From Colius striatus (Eukaryota > Chordata > Aves > Coliiformes > Coliidae): 64,000 nucleotides of DNA. Under the pieces are notes generated by a model, which was not told the DNA's origin, did not search any database, and worked only from the letters and a program-made list of their open reading frames with translations. Positions within the stretch are counted from its first letter, which is position 1; the number at the start of each line of letters is the position of its first letter. Below, piece after piece: positions 43,000 through 54,900 of this stretch. The position numbers were made by a program, and so were the translations under genes. The stretch is from NCBI RefSeq assembly GCF_028858725.1, contig NC_084767.1, positions 17,437,895-17,501,894 on the forward strand, written 5' to 3'.

Positions 43000-45900
43000 C
43001 TAAGAACAGTGAAGAGAGTTGTCTATGAATGAAGGGCGAGTTCAGTGTCATACGTGAAGTGTAAACCGTGCAGACTGCTGAGGCTTCGAAGCCTCTCGGT
43101 TCACCGCGGCCACAAGCCAGGCCCTGTCTGCCTTCTCCCCAGCTGGGGCTCGGCCTGGGCCGCGGGACGATTGCTGCGGGGCCGGGGCTGCGGCCTGTGG
43201 CTGCTGTGCCGCGCAGCGCCCGCCAGGCGGCGCCGTAACGGCGGCGGGGCGGGGGGGGGCGGCAACGCGTGGCCGCGCGCGAGCGGCGGCGGATCGCCCG
43301 GAGCTGGGCACCGGCACCCGCAGCGGCACCGGCGCGGACGGAACGGCCTCACCCGCGGATGCGGACAGGTCGTAAAACGGGAATAGAAAGTAGAAAAATC
43401 AATAAAATGAAGTACTGATAAAAATCAAAACGAGAATGAAAGTCCAAACAACAAAAAAGAATGAAAATCAAAGCAACGGTGAAAATCCAAACAAAAAACT
43501 CCCAAACAACTAAAAAATGTGTAAAAACAACAACAAAAAAGCCGCCATTATAAACTCCAAAATAATAATAAAAATTAAAACGAGGAGGTAATTTCTGACC
43601 GGCCACCAGCCAGGCTTCTCACCTCTGGGAGGCTGCGTGGGCTGAACGCTCTTGAGTCCGAGGGTACAACGTTCTCCCCTGTCCCTGCCCAGTGCGGACG
43701 CCCGCAGCCGCCACCGCAGCACCGACGCCACACGGCGTTACAGGGCAGTGCCCCATGTGTCATGGCACGGCCAGCCCCGGGCTGTGCTGGCTCAGAGGGG
43801 GTGCTGGAGGGCTGTGCTCAGGAGGGCCAGGTCAGGCACTGCCAGGACACTGCCCTCCCCGGCAGTTTGGGCTGTTCTCCTCTGGCAATGCAAGCTAACC
43901 CCAAATCTTAAGGTTTTTAGGAGCCCATTTCCAAGCACATCCTTAGACTTGCACACAATGTCATCTACCCAGTGCTCCTTGGCCTCTGATCCTGGCAATC
44001 TCTATCTCTCAAAACACTCTGCGTTCATTCCCACCTCCAAGGACGACTCGGTGACATAGGTGGAAGCGCTCAGCAGAGACTCAGGATGAAGGAAGAACCT
44101 GGCCTGGGACTGGCTGGAGGGAGCCATGGTCTGAGGCTGCCTGTGCTCCTGCTTTGGGGGTTAGTCCTGAACCCTTCGGAAGACTTGCTGGTGTTCAGAG
44201 GGCAGATCACCTTTTCAACTGCTAAGCTAATGAGAAAACAGAACTGACACCTCAACCTGTGGCTTTTCTAGGCAGAAAATGTGGGTGGTGATCTCTCCCT
44301 TAGGAAGCAGAGGCACAAATGCAAAATGCAACATGGACAGACACTGAGGAGACAGATGAGGCAGAACAAGGACTTGAATGGACCTGCAACTGCCAAAGAC
44401 TCGGTTCCACACTCCCTTTCTGTGACGTGTGATGGAGCTCATCAGCTGGGGAAGATTTACTTACAAAAGGAGATGGTTTTTTTTACAGAAGAGTACCCCA
44501 TTGGTGGCAACTCTCCTCCCCTGACCCAGCTTTTCTAGTCCAAAGCCTGGTCCCAAAGACAGCAGTGCCTGAGATGCAGTGACCAGCCTCCCTTCAGCCC
44601 CCTAGAGAAGATATTTAGGTTCCCTCACTTGTTTGTATGTTAAGCTTTGGGAGTCTCAAAAATGCAAGCCTTACATCATCCTCGCTGTAACTGGATTTGG
44701 GAATGATTTTTCCACATCCCTTGACAATTCTGCTGTTTTGTATCAAAACCAAGAACATTTACCCTGAGTTCCAGTTGCCATCTCATACACCCAGATTACT
44801 TTAACCACTCCTGGCTATCCAGACAGTCTCTCGCACTGCCTCGGGTTGCCTTGGCACACTGTGCTGTGCTGGTTTTCCTTCTCTTCATATGACAGATGCC
44901 TCATGTCACCTGCTCTGCATCCTTGAGCATCTCAGTATAGTTTTAAACAAAAGAGCTCTCAAGATGTAACCTTAATAGTAGCGAAGCAACAATCCCTCTG
45001 CTGGAGGTGGTATTAATGACTCTCCAGCTAGAACAGCTAAAAAGAACATCTTCCTCCTGCCCGGCTCCTGCCTCGGCCATCTCATTGGAGAACAACAGAT
45101 CAAATGGAGAACTCGCTAATGTGGGCACACACCTTTCTTTGATCTTACTAATGAAACACTAGATAGTGATAGAATATGTATTAACTAGTCCAGTATTAAA
45201 CATGACTTTGCACTGGCTGTGAACAAGAGAAGTGCTATTACTGCTGTCAGTGTCATCCTTACCCGTGGTGACCCAATTAATGCGATAGATATGAAACATG
45301 ACAGCCTTGTTGAACTGAATATTTAACTCAGAGGTTATTCTACAAGGGCTGTTAATTTCCCAGAGCAGAGAATCCCGAGGAGGAGCTGCGTTTCCCACAG
45401 ACATCTCAGGATGGAGTTTCAATGGCCGGTTTAAGATGATTGTCCCGGTTTTGGCCAGGATGGACTTATTTTTTCTCCCCAGTAGCTGGCCTGGGGCTGT
45501 GTTTTGTATTTAGTGTGAGAATAATGTTGATAACCCAGGGATGTTTTTAGACGTGGCTAAGTAGTGCTGATCCTAAGAGGTGGACTTTTTGGGTTCCTGT
45601 GCTCTGCCAGCGAGTAGGGCACAAGAAACTGGGAGGGAGCATGGTCAGGACAGCTGATCCACACTAGCCACTGGGCTATTCCATGCCCAGTATACAAACT
45701 GGGTGGAGCTAGCAGGGAGGGGCAGATCGCTGCTGGGACATCAGTCAGTGAGTGGTGAACAACTGTATTGGGTATCACTTGTCTTGGGTTTTGTCTCTCT
45801 ATTTTTGTTATATTCTTTTTTATTACTATTATTATTATATTTTATTATTATTACTGTTATAATAATACTGTATTTAATTCTAGTTATTAAAGTGTTTTTA

Positions 45901-48900
45901 TCTGAGCCCACATGTTTTACTTGTTTTTCCGACTCTCCTCTCCATCCCCCTGGGAGCGGAAGCAAGGAGTGAGCGGCCGCCTGGTGATAAGCTGCTGGCT
46001 GGGGTTAAACCACAATAACGATACAAATCTATCCATCAGTTCACTGATTTAAAGTAACAGAGAAAAAAAAGCAGATCTGATATTAGAGATTGCTGATAAT
46101 GAACTGGTTAGTGGGCTGGGGTTGAGGTGGCTGTTACACAGCTAAAGGGATTGATCCTTCTCCCTTTGCAAACTACAGCACCCTGGATTGTTTTGTCTGA
46201 GTGAGGGGAGGCAGGTGAAGGCTCTAGAGGAGGAACACACAGATTTAACCAATTAACCTCTCCCATGGAGTGTAAAACCTCAGATGGAAATTGTTCTCTG
46301 CAGGTGTCCAGAGCAGGCAGGATAGGAGCCCTTGAGCTGGTGGCAGCACGTTAGTACAGGGAATGGCAGGACAGCTCTGACTGACCAGGGCCCGAGAGGC
46401 AAAGGTTAAAAAATAAAAGCATGCTGAGGTGTCTGAGCACTAATCAGCCTGGGTTAATCAGGAGGCAGTGCAGAGAAGCTGAATGAAGAGAGCTGGAGGC
46501 GGTGGGGAGCTGGGGGAGCTGCAGCCATGCCCTGCACTAGGGCGAGGGTCTTGCACCTCCACCACATTGCCATGTGTCACGGGCATCATAAAAGTCCCTC
46601 TCTGGACATTCCAGGTAACGTATGAATGAGACATTAAGAGGGCTCTGTCCAGACTCTTCATTGGTTAATCAGTGGTGCTGGATGCAGCTGGGGAGGGGGG
46701 AGCTGTGGGAAGAGGAGTGGGGAGCTCACCCCGGGCTCAGCCACAGGGACCCAGGCTCAGGCTGCCAGCAAGGCTGGTGGCCATGTGCCATTGGGGCTCT
46801 CCAGGGCTGTGCTCTGGGGGTTCAGACTTGGGTAGACGAAATGATTTTAGTCACTTCAAGCTGCACATTAAGCAATGCTTTACTTCCAGCTTTTGCCAGA
46901 GCCCTCAATGCTTTGCTATAAAAATGTGCTACAAATCGTAGCCCCCTGTCTGGGCTGGAGCGCCTCTGTTCTTTGATGCCCAGGTCCACAAGCTCCCTGC
47001 AGGAGCTTTTTCTGCCTGGCTGCATTTGCCAGGTAGCACTTGGTTCATGTACAAAGTCATGTCCATTCCCTGGAAGCCTGAGGCACTGGGTGCTTGCAAA
47101 CTGTCTCATTCCTTGCGGATCTCCTACTCCAGCCATAGGGGGTACTGCAAAATTTCAGGGTCAAGAGGAGCTGGTTCTTGAAATACATGGTTAGCCCCAG
47201 GATAAAAAGGAAAAAGAAGCTCAGTAACTCCCCACTGCTGACCCCAGGGTGCTATTTATGTGACAGGAACTTTTTATGAGGGAAGAAAATCCCACATCAA
47301 TCACAGAGGTCTCCAGTCTGGAAGCTTTTAAAACCAGGGAAGTCCATCAGCTGAGGAACATGTACAGCATCACACCAACATTACCCTGAGAGGATAAGAG
47401 GCCCAAGGCACAGGCTGACCCTCGCAGCTCGGACAGCAGCTCCTGCCAATGCCCAGAGACATCCCCATCCCGGCCATCTGGAGCAGCCCCCGCTCGCCCA
47501 GCAGCACCCCAGCAGCGAGGAGATGCCGATACACACCTGCATGGGCCGCACCAGTCCGTTTGTTGGTTGAGGCCAAAGCGAGCTCTGCATTTCTTAGGAG
47601 AGGCAGGATCTGAACACAGAAGCATGCGTGGCGGAGAATGGGCAAGGCAGAGGCACAAAGAGGAGGAGGAGCAGGAGGAAGAAAAGAGGCAACATCATTT
47701 TAGCCACTTTAACACACGAGTATCGGACTGCAATTTCTTTTTTCCGCAACAGAACAGTGCTGGCACCACCTCTCCTGGAAAAAAGTGATCGTTACGCACA
47801 TAACAGTGATCGCTGCTGGCAGCTGGAGAGGGAGGGGGTTTGGGAAATGGCCTCAGCTCTGGGAAGTACAGGGAATTCACAGCTCTCTGAATTTCTTAAG
47901 CCGCCAAATCCCAGAGGTGCTGCCTGCGACCTGTGTCTGCACCTTACCTGCTCCCTGCCTCTCCAGCAGCGAACAAACGGGGCTGCCGGTGAGCTCAGAC
48001 TGCGCACGGAAAAGAAGAGGAGGAAACGTTGCAGAAGCAGGCTGAAAGCAGAGTTGGCACCAAAGAGACTCAGGCCCAGGTTATTCTACTCTGCCCCCCA
48101 CCCCCCATTCCCCAGCCAGTTTTAATGGAAAGCTATTCTCCGTGGCCTTTCCTGAAACGTTCCGGTTTTACTGTATAATTGTGGGACTCATTAGGGTGAA
48201 GCTCTGTTTGTTTTCAGGCACATGGTGTTTTGCTGTAAATGGGATTTGACCAGCACTTCTGTGCTGGATTCATGCTCCCTCTTTCAGCCACCACCAGTAT
48301 CTCCAGTTGTGTGTGACCAGCAGTTGGTTTTCAACACATAACAAGTGCAATTATCACTTTTGTATCACGCAGACTAGACATATATATGTATATATAAATA
48401 TATACATACACACACTATGTATCACTCTAAAAGTTCATACTCTCCTTCTCAGTCGAGACACTGAATGAGATCAACTGTGTTAACTAAACTGAAGATATTC
48501 TTGGGCCAAAGTCATGGGATTGCTTGTTATGGATGACTCAATGAGGTCATCCAGCAGTGATTCATTAAATTCACGAGATAACCCGAACTTTATGAATTAA
48601 TGCAGGCTGTGGGATTCTGGTCACATGGACGTGCAATCCCCAGCAATAACACCAGAGCTGGACTCCCAAGTCCCAGCCAACAATGGAGCAACCAGATGCA
48701 GCCAACTGTATACCTTGGGGTCCCCAGCTCAGGTCTTGTGTAGGTGTGCGAGGCCAGGAGAGCAACAAGCTGACCTGGCACCCTCCCCAGGGAGCACTTC
48801 TGGAGAGAACTCGTGTTTTGCTTAGAATGCCAATAGCCTGTCATTTGGCTGACCTAACTTCACCCAAAAGTAAATGACAGCAGTGAGCAGTAGTGACCTG

Positions 48901-51900
48901 GTAGGCTGGAGAATGGGAAAAACTCACTGTAAGTCTATAGGCAATCACAGAATGGACACAGTGGAAAAAACAGGCTGTCTAACTTCATGTATATGTGATG
49001 CTGTAGTGAGCAAGGACAGCCTTCTGATATTTTATAAGTACTATTTAGTGGTACAGATATTATTTATTCCTGAGATGTCAGAAATAGTTGAGAAACCAGC
49101 ACAGGAATAGCCCTGGATGACAGGAATGTGCATGTCACCAGCTGAAATCTGTCCAAAGGGCCCTTTCTAATCAACAGTGTGGTGCAGGGAGCCAGCTGGT
49201 ATTGGTTTGCAGCGTGACTCTGCTTCAATTCCAGGTTACTTTGAAATGAAAACCAAACCTGGAGGAGTCCCCTAGGTGATCTTCAATCCCGTCACTGCAT
49301 TTAGTCTCACATGCAATGCTGATGTGTTTGAGAGCAGTTAATTAATGGTATCTGTAGGGCTGATGAGGCCATTGACCCTGGATGTTTTGAATAGGTTAAG
49401 TTTAGTGATGGTTTATATGAAGTTATGCGCTTGCCAAAATCTAATCTTCCCACTATCCGTGTTCTAATTCAAACATGTCTATGGAAAAGTCTCAGAACTG
49501 TTAATTTACTGTATCTTAAAAAAGAAAAAAAAGGTATTTCTACAGTTAGGAGAATAAAACACAGTAAAACATGACAACTACTTTGGATCATCCCCCTGAG
49601 GAGAAACGAAGGGACAGGCACCGAGCCGCAAGCATTTACCTGAGTTGGAATCTTGCTGCTTTTCCCGTGTCCGTCTCTTCTTTTTCCCCTAGGAAAGAAA
49701 AGGAAGGCTATTAGCCCCTGCTCCCAGAGGCCAAGGCTGCTGGCTAGAACAGCTGCTGGCTCTGCCCATCCAGGGGGACAGGAACTGGAAATCACTGCAA
49801 GGGGACACGCTCAGGTTTACCTAAGTGGCAATCCCTTTCCTTTCCCCAACTGCCCAGCCCAATGCTCTGGGAACCCAGAAGGAACTCTCAGACAATCACC
49901 CACATCTGTGCCTGCACACATGCTGATGGCTGCCTTTTCCTGGGAATAAACCCTAATTTCCAGTACCTCTGGGTCCAGCACCACTGGCCTTTTGACTCAA
50001 CCCAAAACCCTGCTCAGCACCTCTGCCACTGCCTGTCAGTGCTCCTCAGCCCACCCTGCGGTGTCTCGCCTGGGAAGCCCACCCATTGCTGCTCTAATGG
50101 ATTAGTTAATGGAGAATTTAATTAATAGATTTAACTAGATTGACAGAATTAACCAAGCTTTACTGCATGCAGTGAAGGCAATATGACCATCAGCTGAATC
50201 TCCTGGCCTGTTCTTATTCTTTCCCCCTTTTTATGTTTCTGAAACACGTGTGGCCCATTTTAGCCCCTTCTCTATTTCCCATATGCACTGTAACGTGGTG
50301 CCTTACACCCACACAGGAATTGCTCCGTAACGTGTTACCAGGAGGCGCATCCCTGATTTCAAACAGGAATGAAAGTTTCAGGAAATCCCCAGAAATTTAC
50401 TTTCAAAGTGATACTCATCTATTTAAGTGCTTTCACAGCTCTGACCCCATCTCTCATACTTCTGTTTTCTTCTCTCACTATCAGGAAAACCTGATTTTAT
50501 CCCTAAACTGTCCCTCTGACTCACAATTAGCAACAACTCCCCTCTTCTCCTAGCGAGCTCATTCAGTGGGGCGCAGTGGCACAGACGCGGGCCTGGGCTG
50601 CGAGGAGCCAGCAGCTCATGGGGCTGCCTTGGACCCATGACTTTTTTTATGACTTCTTGTGGTTTGAGTGAAGGTGGAAAGCTCTGAGCTGTGGTGAACT
50701 TTTTCTTCAGTGCGGCAGCAACTGTACTTCCTGCCTGATATCTACATCATGTGCTGCAGAAGTGACCTACATTCCTCCTCCTCCCCGATCAAGCTCCAGA
50801 CAGGAAAGCATCTCGTCCAATGACCACAAGACCTGAAGCAGCTTCTGGCCGCTGCTGGGACAGCCAACGTTCAACTCTGGAGCCAACCATCCATTCCAGC
50901 TTCTGGAGAAAAGAACCAGCCCTTGCCAAGACGAAGGATGCTATGGGATTGAGATTTCCAGGGAGGATGAGTGTGCTATTGGAGGATGAAAATGCCTTTG
51001 CTCTCCAGATGCTTCCCTCCAGATGTGTGCCCACTGACTCAGCTACTGTCTGGTGCTGCTCTCTGATGTCTCAGAGGGCAGCTCCATGGAAAAGCAGCAC
51101 CCAGCAGTGATCCTGCAAAGCTGCATATGGATGCTGAGCTCCTCATCCGTGCTTGCAAGCTGCTTCCTGTAACCTTTGCTTTTCCTGCATCATCTCTGGG
51201 ATTTTTTTGGGGGGGAGGGGTGGTTTTGGGGTGGTTTTGTTCTGTTTTCTCACCCTCCGTGGAGCCTGGGCTTTCTGGAAGGAGAGTGGGCTACATGGAT
51301 GCTTGTTGTGTAGAAATAAAGCGTCTGCGAGGGAAAGGATGGAGCCTTAGATCAAAGGGCAGAGCCCTTGAGCGGATGGATGGACATCTGAAGACTTACG
51401 TGTGCTTTGCTTCGGGTCTTTAATGAGCTCATTAGGCATATAAGATCAAAACAGTTGAGAAAGAAAAGACCTGGAGTGTATCCTGTGCTTCCTGGGCATC
51501 GCTACACCAATGCAACCTCATTGAACACAGTGCCACTGAAGTGATTAACATGACTAAAAGGAAGTGAATTTTTTTTTGAAGAGTAACCTTTAACTGTTCC
51601 ATAGAGGTTTCTCAAGTGCTGGTCCTGACACCATGAGCTATAACGCAGCTTTGTACCTCCTGCCAGCTGCTGCTTCTCCCTGGGAATTCGAGGTCCCTGC
51701 GAGCCCTTGGAGCCCCGTTTGTACCAGCGTGGCTGGTCCACTGCAGTCTCCTCCAAAAAGAGCCACTATTTTAGACATAGAGTTAAGTCAGCTCTCTATA
51801 AAAACCAAACACAGCTTTTTCTCTGCTCACACTTTGGGTACCAGTTTGGCATTGGCTGCTGTATCTTGGCATAGCCAAAACAGAGGAAGACCAAGGCTGG

Positions 51901-54900
51901 AGCTTCCCTTCTCACCCTTGTACACAGAGAAAGCTCTTCCAACTCCAGGAATGCATGATCCCAACCCTCAGCATGTTTCAGGGCCCTCTGCACTAGTTAC
52001 TTTTTACTGCTGAGAATCACCTCTATTTGCTGTGTGGCTCAGTTGCTCTGGTCAGCAGCCATTGCCTGCTTTGGGGGATTTTTTAAACAGAACAAGCAGT
52101 GACTACGCCTGTGTCTACCCAAATTGCATTTGAACACTTAGAATATGGTGTGATTGATATGGTCAGGGTCCTCCAAAAATGATCGCTCAGGGTGGGATCA
52201 GTGTCCCTGAGGGACAGACAGGAACTTGGTGACTGTCATCCTGCCAGAGTCACACATGCCCTGCAACACAGAGGGCAACTGCTTGGGATGCAACCCCACA
52301 GAGAGTCTGAATTTGGCCCTGCAAGACCAAGATTTGCACTGCAACTCATAGAAAGCAGCTTACACTTCACTACCTTGCCTTTTACTAAATTATTTCCCAT
52401 GATCATGATTCTGCTCCTGTGAGCATGGCTCGGGCAGATGCCCTGTGCTTGTGTTACACTGGCACAACATGGCAGCAGCAACAGCTCACAATTTGGCAAA
52501 TCCCCCCAACCTTCAGAGTGAGCCTGGGCTTAGCATCCTGTGCCTGACGCTGCAGAGCCCACAGCACTCATCCCTCAAGCTGATAAACAAGGTGATATCA
52601 GAGTGAATGGAGCTGAGCAATCTTCAGGTGCCTGTTCAGCACTCCCCTGGCCATCCTGCCCCAAGTTTCTCTGCCCGGTGCTCTGCTCCTGCTGCACAGA
52701 TCTCTCTGTTACTTCCTGAGCTGCACAAAGCAGTGAGTTTCCATAAAATTATACTGCTAAAGATCATCCACACCACCTAAAAGTTCCTCTTCCTTTCTAC
52801 TTGTACTTACTGGAACAATGAGTTGTGGTAGCTGAGGAGATGGAATGTTTGTGTTATAGGTAGGCAGTGACCCAAGAGAATGTTCAAAGCACCCCTGAAA
52901 TGTGAATTTCTATAGCTATCACGCTGTCAGGAATGGCATTAACTGGCACAGGGAGATGTTTGGCAAACACCAGTGGTCGTTTCTGGCCATGCTATGGGGA
53001 GGGAGCCTGAGCCGCCACAGCTACTCACATAGTTGTCCCTGGCAGACCAGCCTGGGTAGAGCTGCATGTGGAGCTGCCGTTCCTTGCGAGCCAGTTCGTA
53101 GTACTTGGCCTGCTCCTCCCGGGACAGCGCATGCCACTGCAAGGACAAGCACGGCGGTGAGACACGATGCGGCCCCACCATCCCCTCCCTGCCCACCCCA
53201 CTGGAGACCACCCGTGATGGGGCACGTCCGACTCTGCCTGTTTAAGAGCACACAGGTTTGGAAGCAGATGCTTGTCGCGTGCTTGAGAGCAGCAGCAAGG
53301 GCTGAGGATGCTGTGGTGGGATGGCTGTTCCAGGCCCAACACGCTCTTACCCTCCTTCCCAAGATCTGGTTGATCGCGGCGCTCTCCTTCAGCGTGCACT
53401 CAGCAATGACCTTTGCCCGCATTTCTTTCATATACAACATGAAAGCATTCAGGGGCTTCTTGATAGTAGGCTTCTTGGCTTCCTTCTCTCTCTTTGGTTC
53501 TGGTTGAGGTTTCCTTGGTGGGACCAAAAGAAGAGCTGTCAGCATCGGAGCCCCCTCCAGCCCAGCTGCCTGGTGGCACCAAGTGCAGCAGAAGACTTGA
53601 CACCAAACCCACCCTATGGCATGAGCAGGTGCGAGGCTTGAGGTTTGCTCCTCGGATGTGCAACGCTGCCTGACTGCAGGCAGAGCCCAGTGGTCGTCCA
53701 TCCCCACCACCCCATGCAAGCATTCACAGGGGTAAATGAAACAGGCATTAAAGCACCAATGCAGTCGTGGAGCCCTGACGGCATGTCCCACTTACATGTT
53801 TCGGTCATAGTGCTCCATCTCTTGCTTGCCGGAGTGGGGCACGATGGCAGGGTGCGGGATGCCGGTGGTGTGCATGCTGGAGCCCAGCATCAGTGGGTGA
53901 GTGAACCTGCAACAGAGGGCGGATGAGCTGTGCCAGGAGGGCTGTGCCAGGGATGCCCCAGGGTGCTTGGGCAGCCGGAGCCGTGTCTCCTGAGACAGCA
54001 CTGTGACGTGGCAGAAGCAGACAGTAAGCAGAGGACATGGAAAGCGATCCTGCAGGTGCTGCCTGGCTGGCACAGGGCAGGCAGCACCCATCACTCCACT
54101 GGCAGTGGGCACGGCCGGCCGAGCCGTGGGCGAGTGAGTGGAAGCGGTCCGGGTGCTGCTGTGAGGCCCCAGCTTGCAGTGGGAGCCAGGTGATGCAGAT
54201 CAAAGGTGCTTCCAACCAGCGGTTTCAGCTACTCAGACAACTCTGTTGTTGCAATATCTTATTAGTGCTGTGGAAAGGAACAGCAAACTTAACCCAGGGC
54301 TCGGATGGGAGAGATTAGGACCACCCCACACCTTTCTTTTAACAGAAATAGCCTAAGTCTGAACATGAACCAAGCTGCTACTCTAGGAGGTGCACCTTGC
54401 CTAAGCAATGCTCTCCACCAACACTGACTGAGATCATGAGAGGTCTTGCAAGCTCTCAGGCTTCATTAGCTCTCTCTGGAGTTTTAGAGGGTAAAGTCAG
54501 CACAGTCAGCCTTGCCAAGCTTGCCACTTTATGACTGCAGCTCGAGATGGCAGAATTGCCCATGGGAGGTGAACTGTTCATTAGATATGCTGGCATGAAA
54601 AGAAAAGCTGTTTAATTTAATCCACCAGCACAGTCTGATCCTTATCTGACCAGGTGTACTTTCTCGGCTGCAGCAGTGCTGCAAAATCCACCCCAAATTC
54701 CTGCAAGCAGGAGCTCCTGCACCAAGCACAGGGGGGCTGTCAGGCCTCCACGGCAAACCGTTAGCTCCTCTGGCTTTTGCCTTTGAGACTGGGCAAAGCG
54801 ATGTCTTGGCGAGTGAGAAGGGCTGGCAGCACTCCCCAGCCTCTGCTGCAGGGCTGAGGGTCTGCATTGGATCCAGGGCTGCCCAGGTGAAGGTTTTTGT

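Larger units (their letters stand above)
43000..47536 (-). other. TCF7: TCF7 last intron
   Basis: A 4.5 kb intron. Near its 3' end are a CpG-rich block (43090-43380) and an A-rich array (43381-43590). In the middle is a solo LTR (45441-46016). No additional coding exon is recognised. Confidence 0.75.
47610..53028 (-). other. TCF7: TCF7 introns around the nuclear-signal exon
   Basis: Introns 47610-49639 and 49689-53028. They contain a TA/CA microsatellite at 48379-48415 and a G-rich run near 51210-51222. I searched for the short alternative tail exon of human TCF7 (KRNAFGTYPEK type) and did not find it. Confidence 0.65.

Noticed and set aside
52902-53507. 201-codon + frame over the HMG exons
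   Set aside because: Antisense shadow of TCF7 coding sequence.
53021-53791. 256-codon continuous minus frame through the HMG region
   Set aside because: It is TCF7 exon 53351-53513 read on through introns. The neighbouring exon is in another frame, and splice sites show the true structure.
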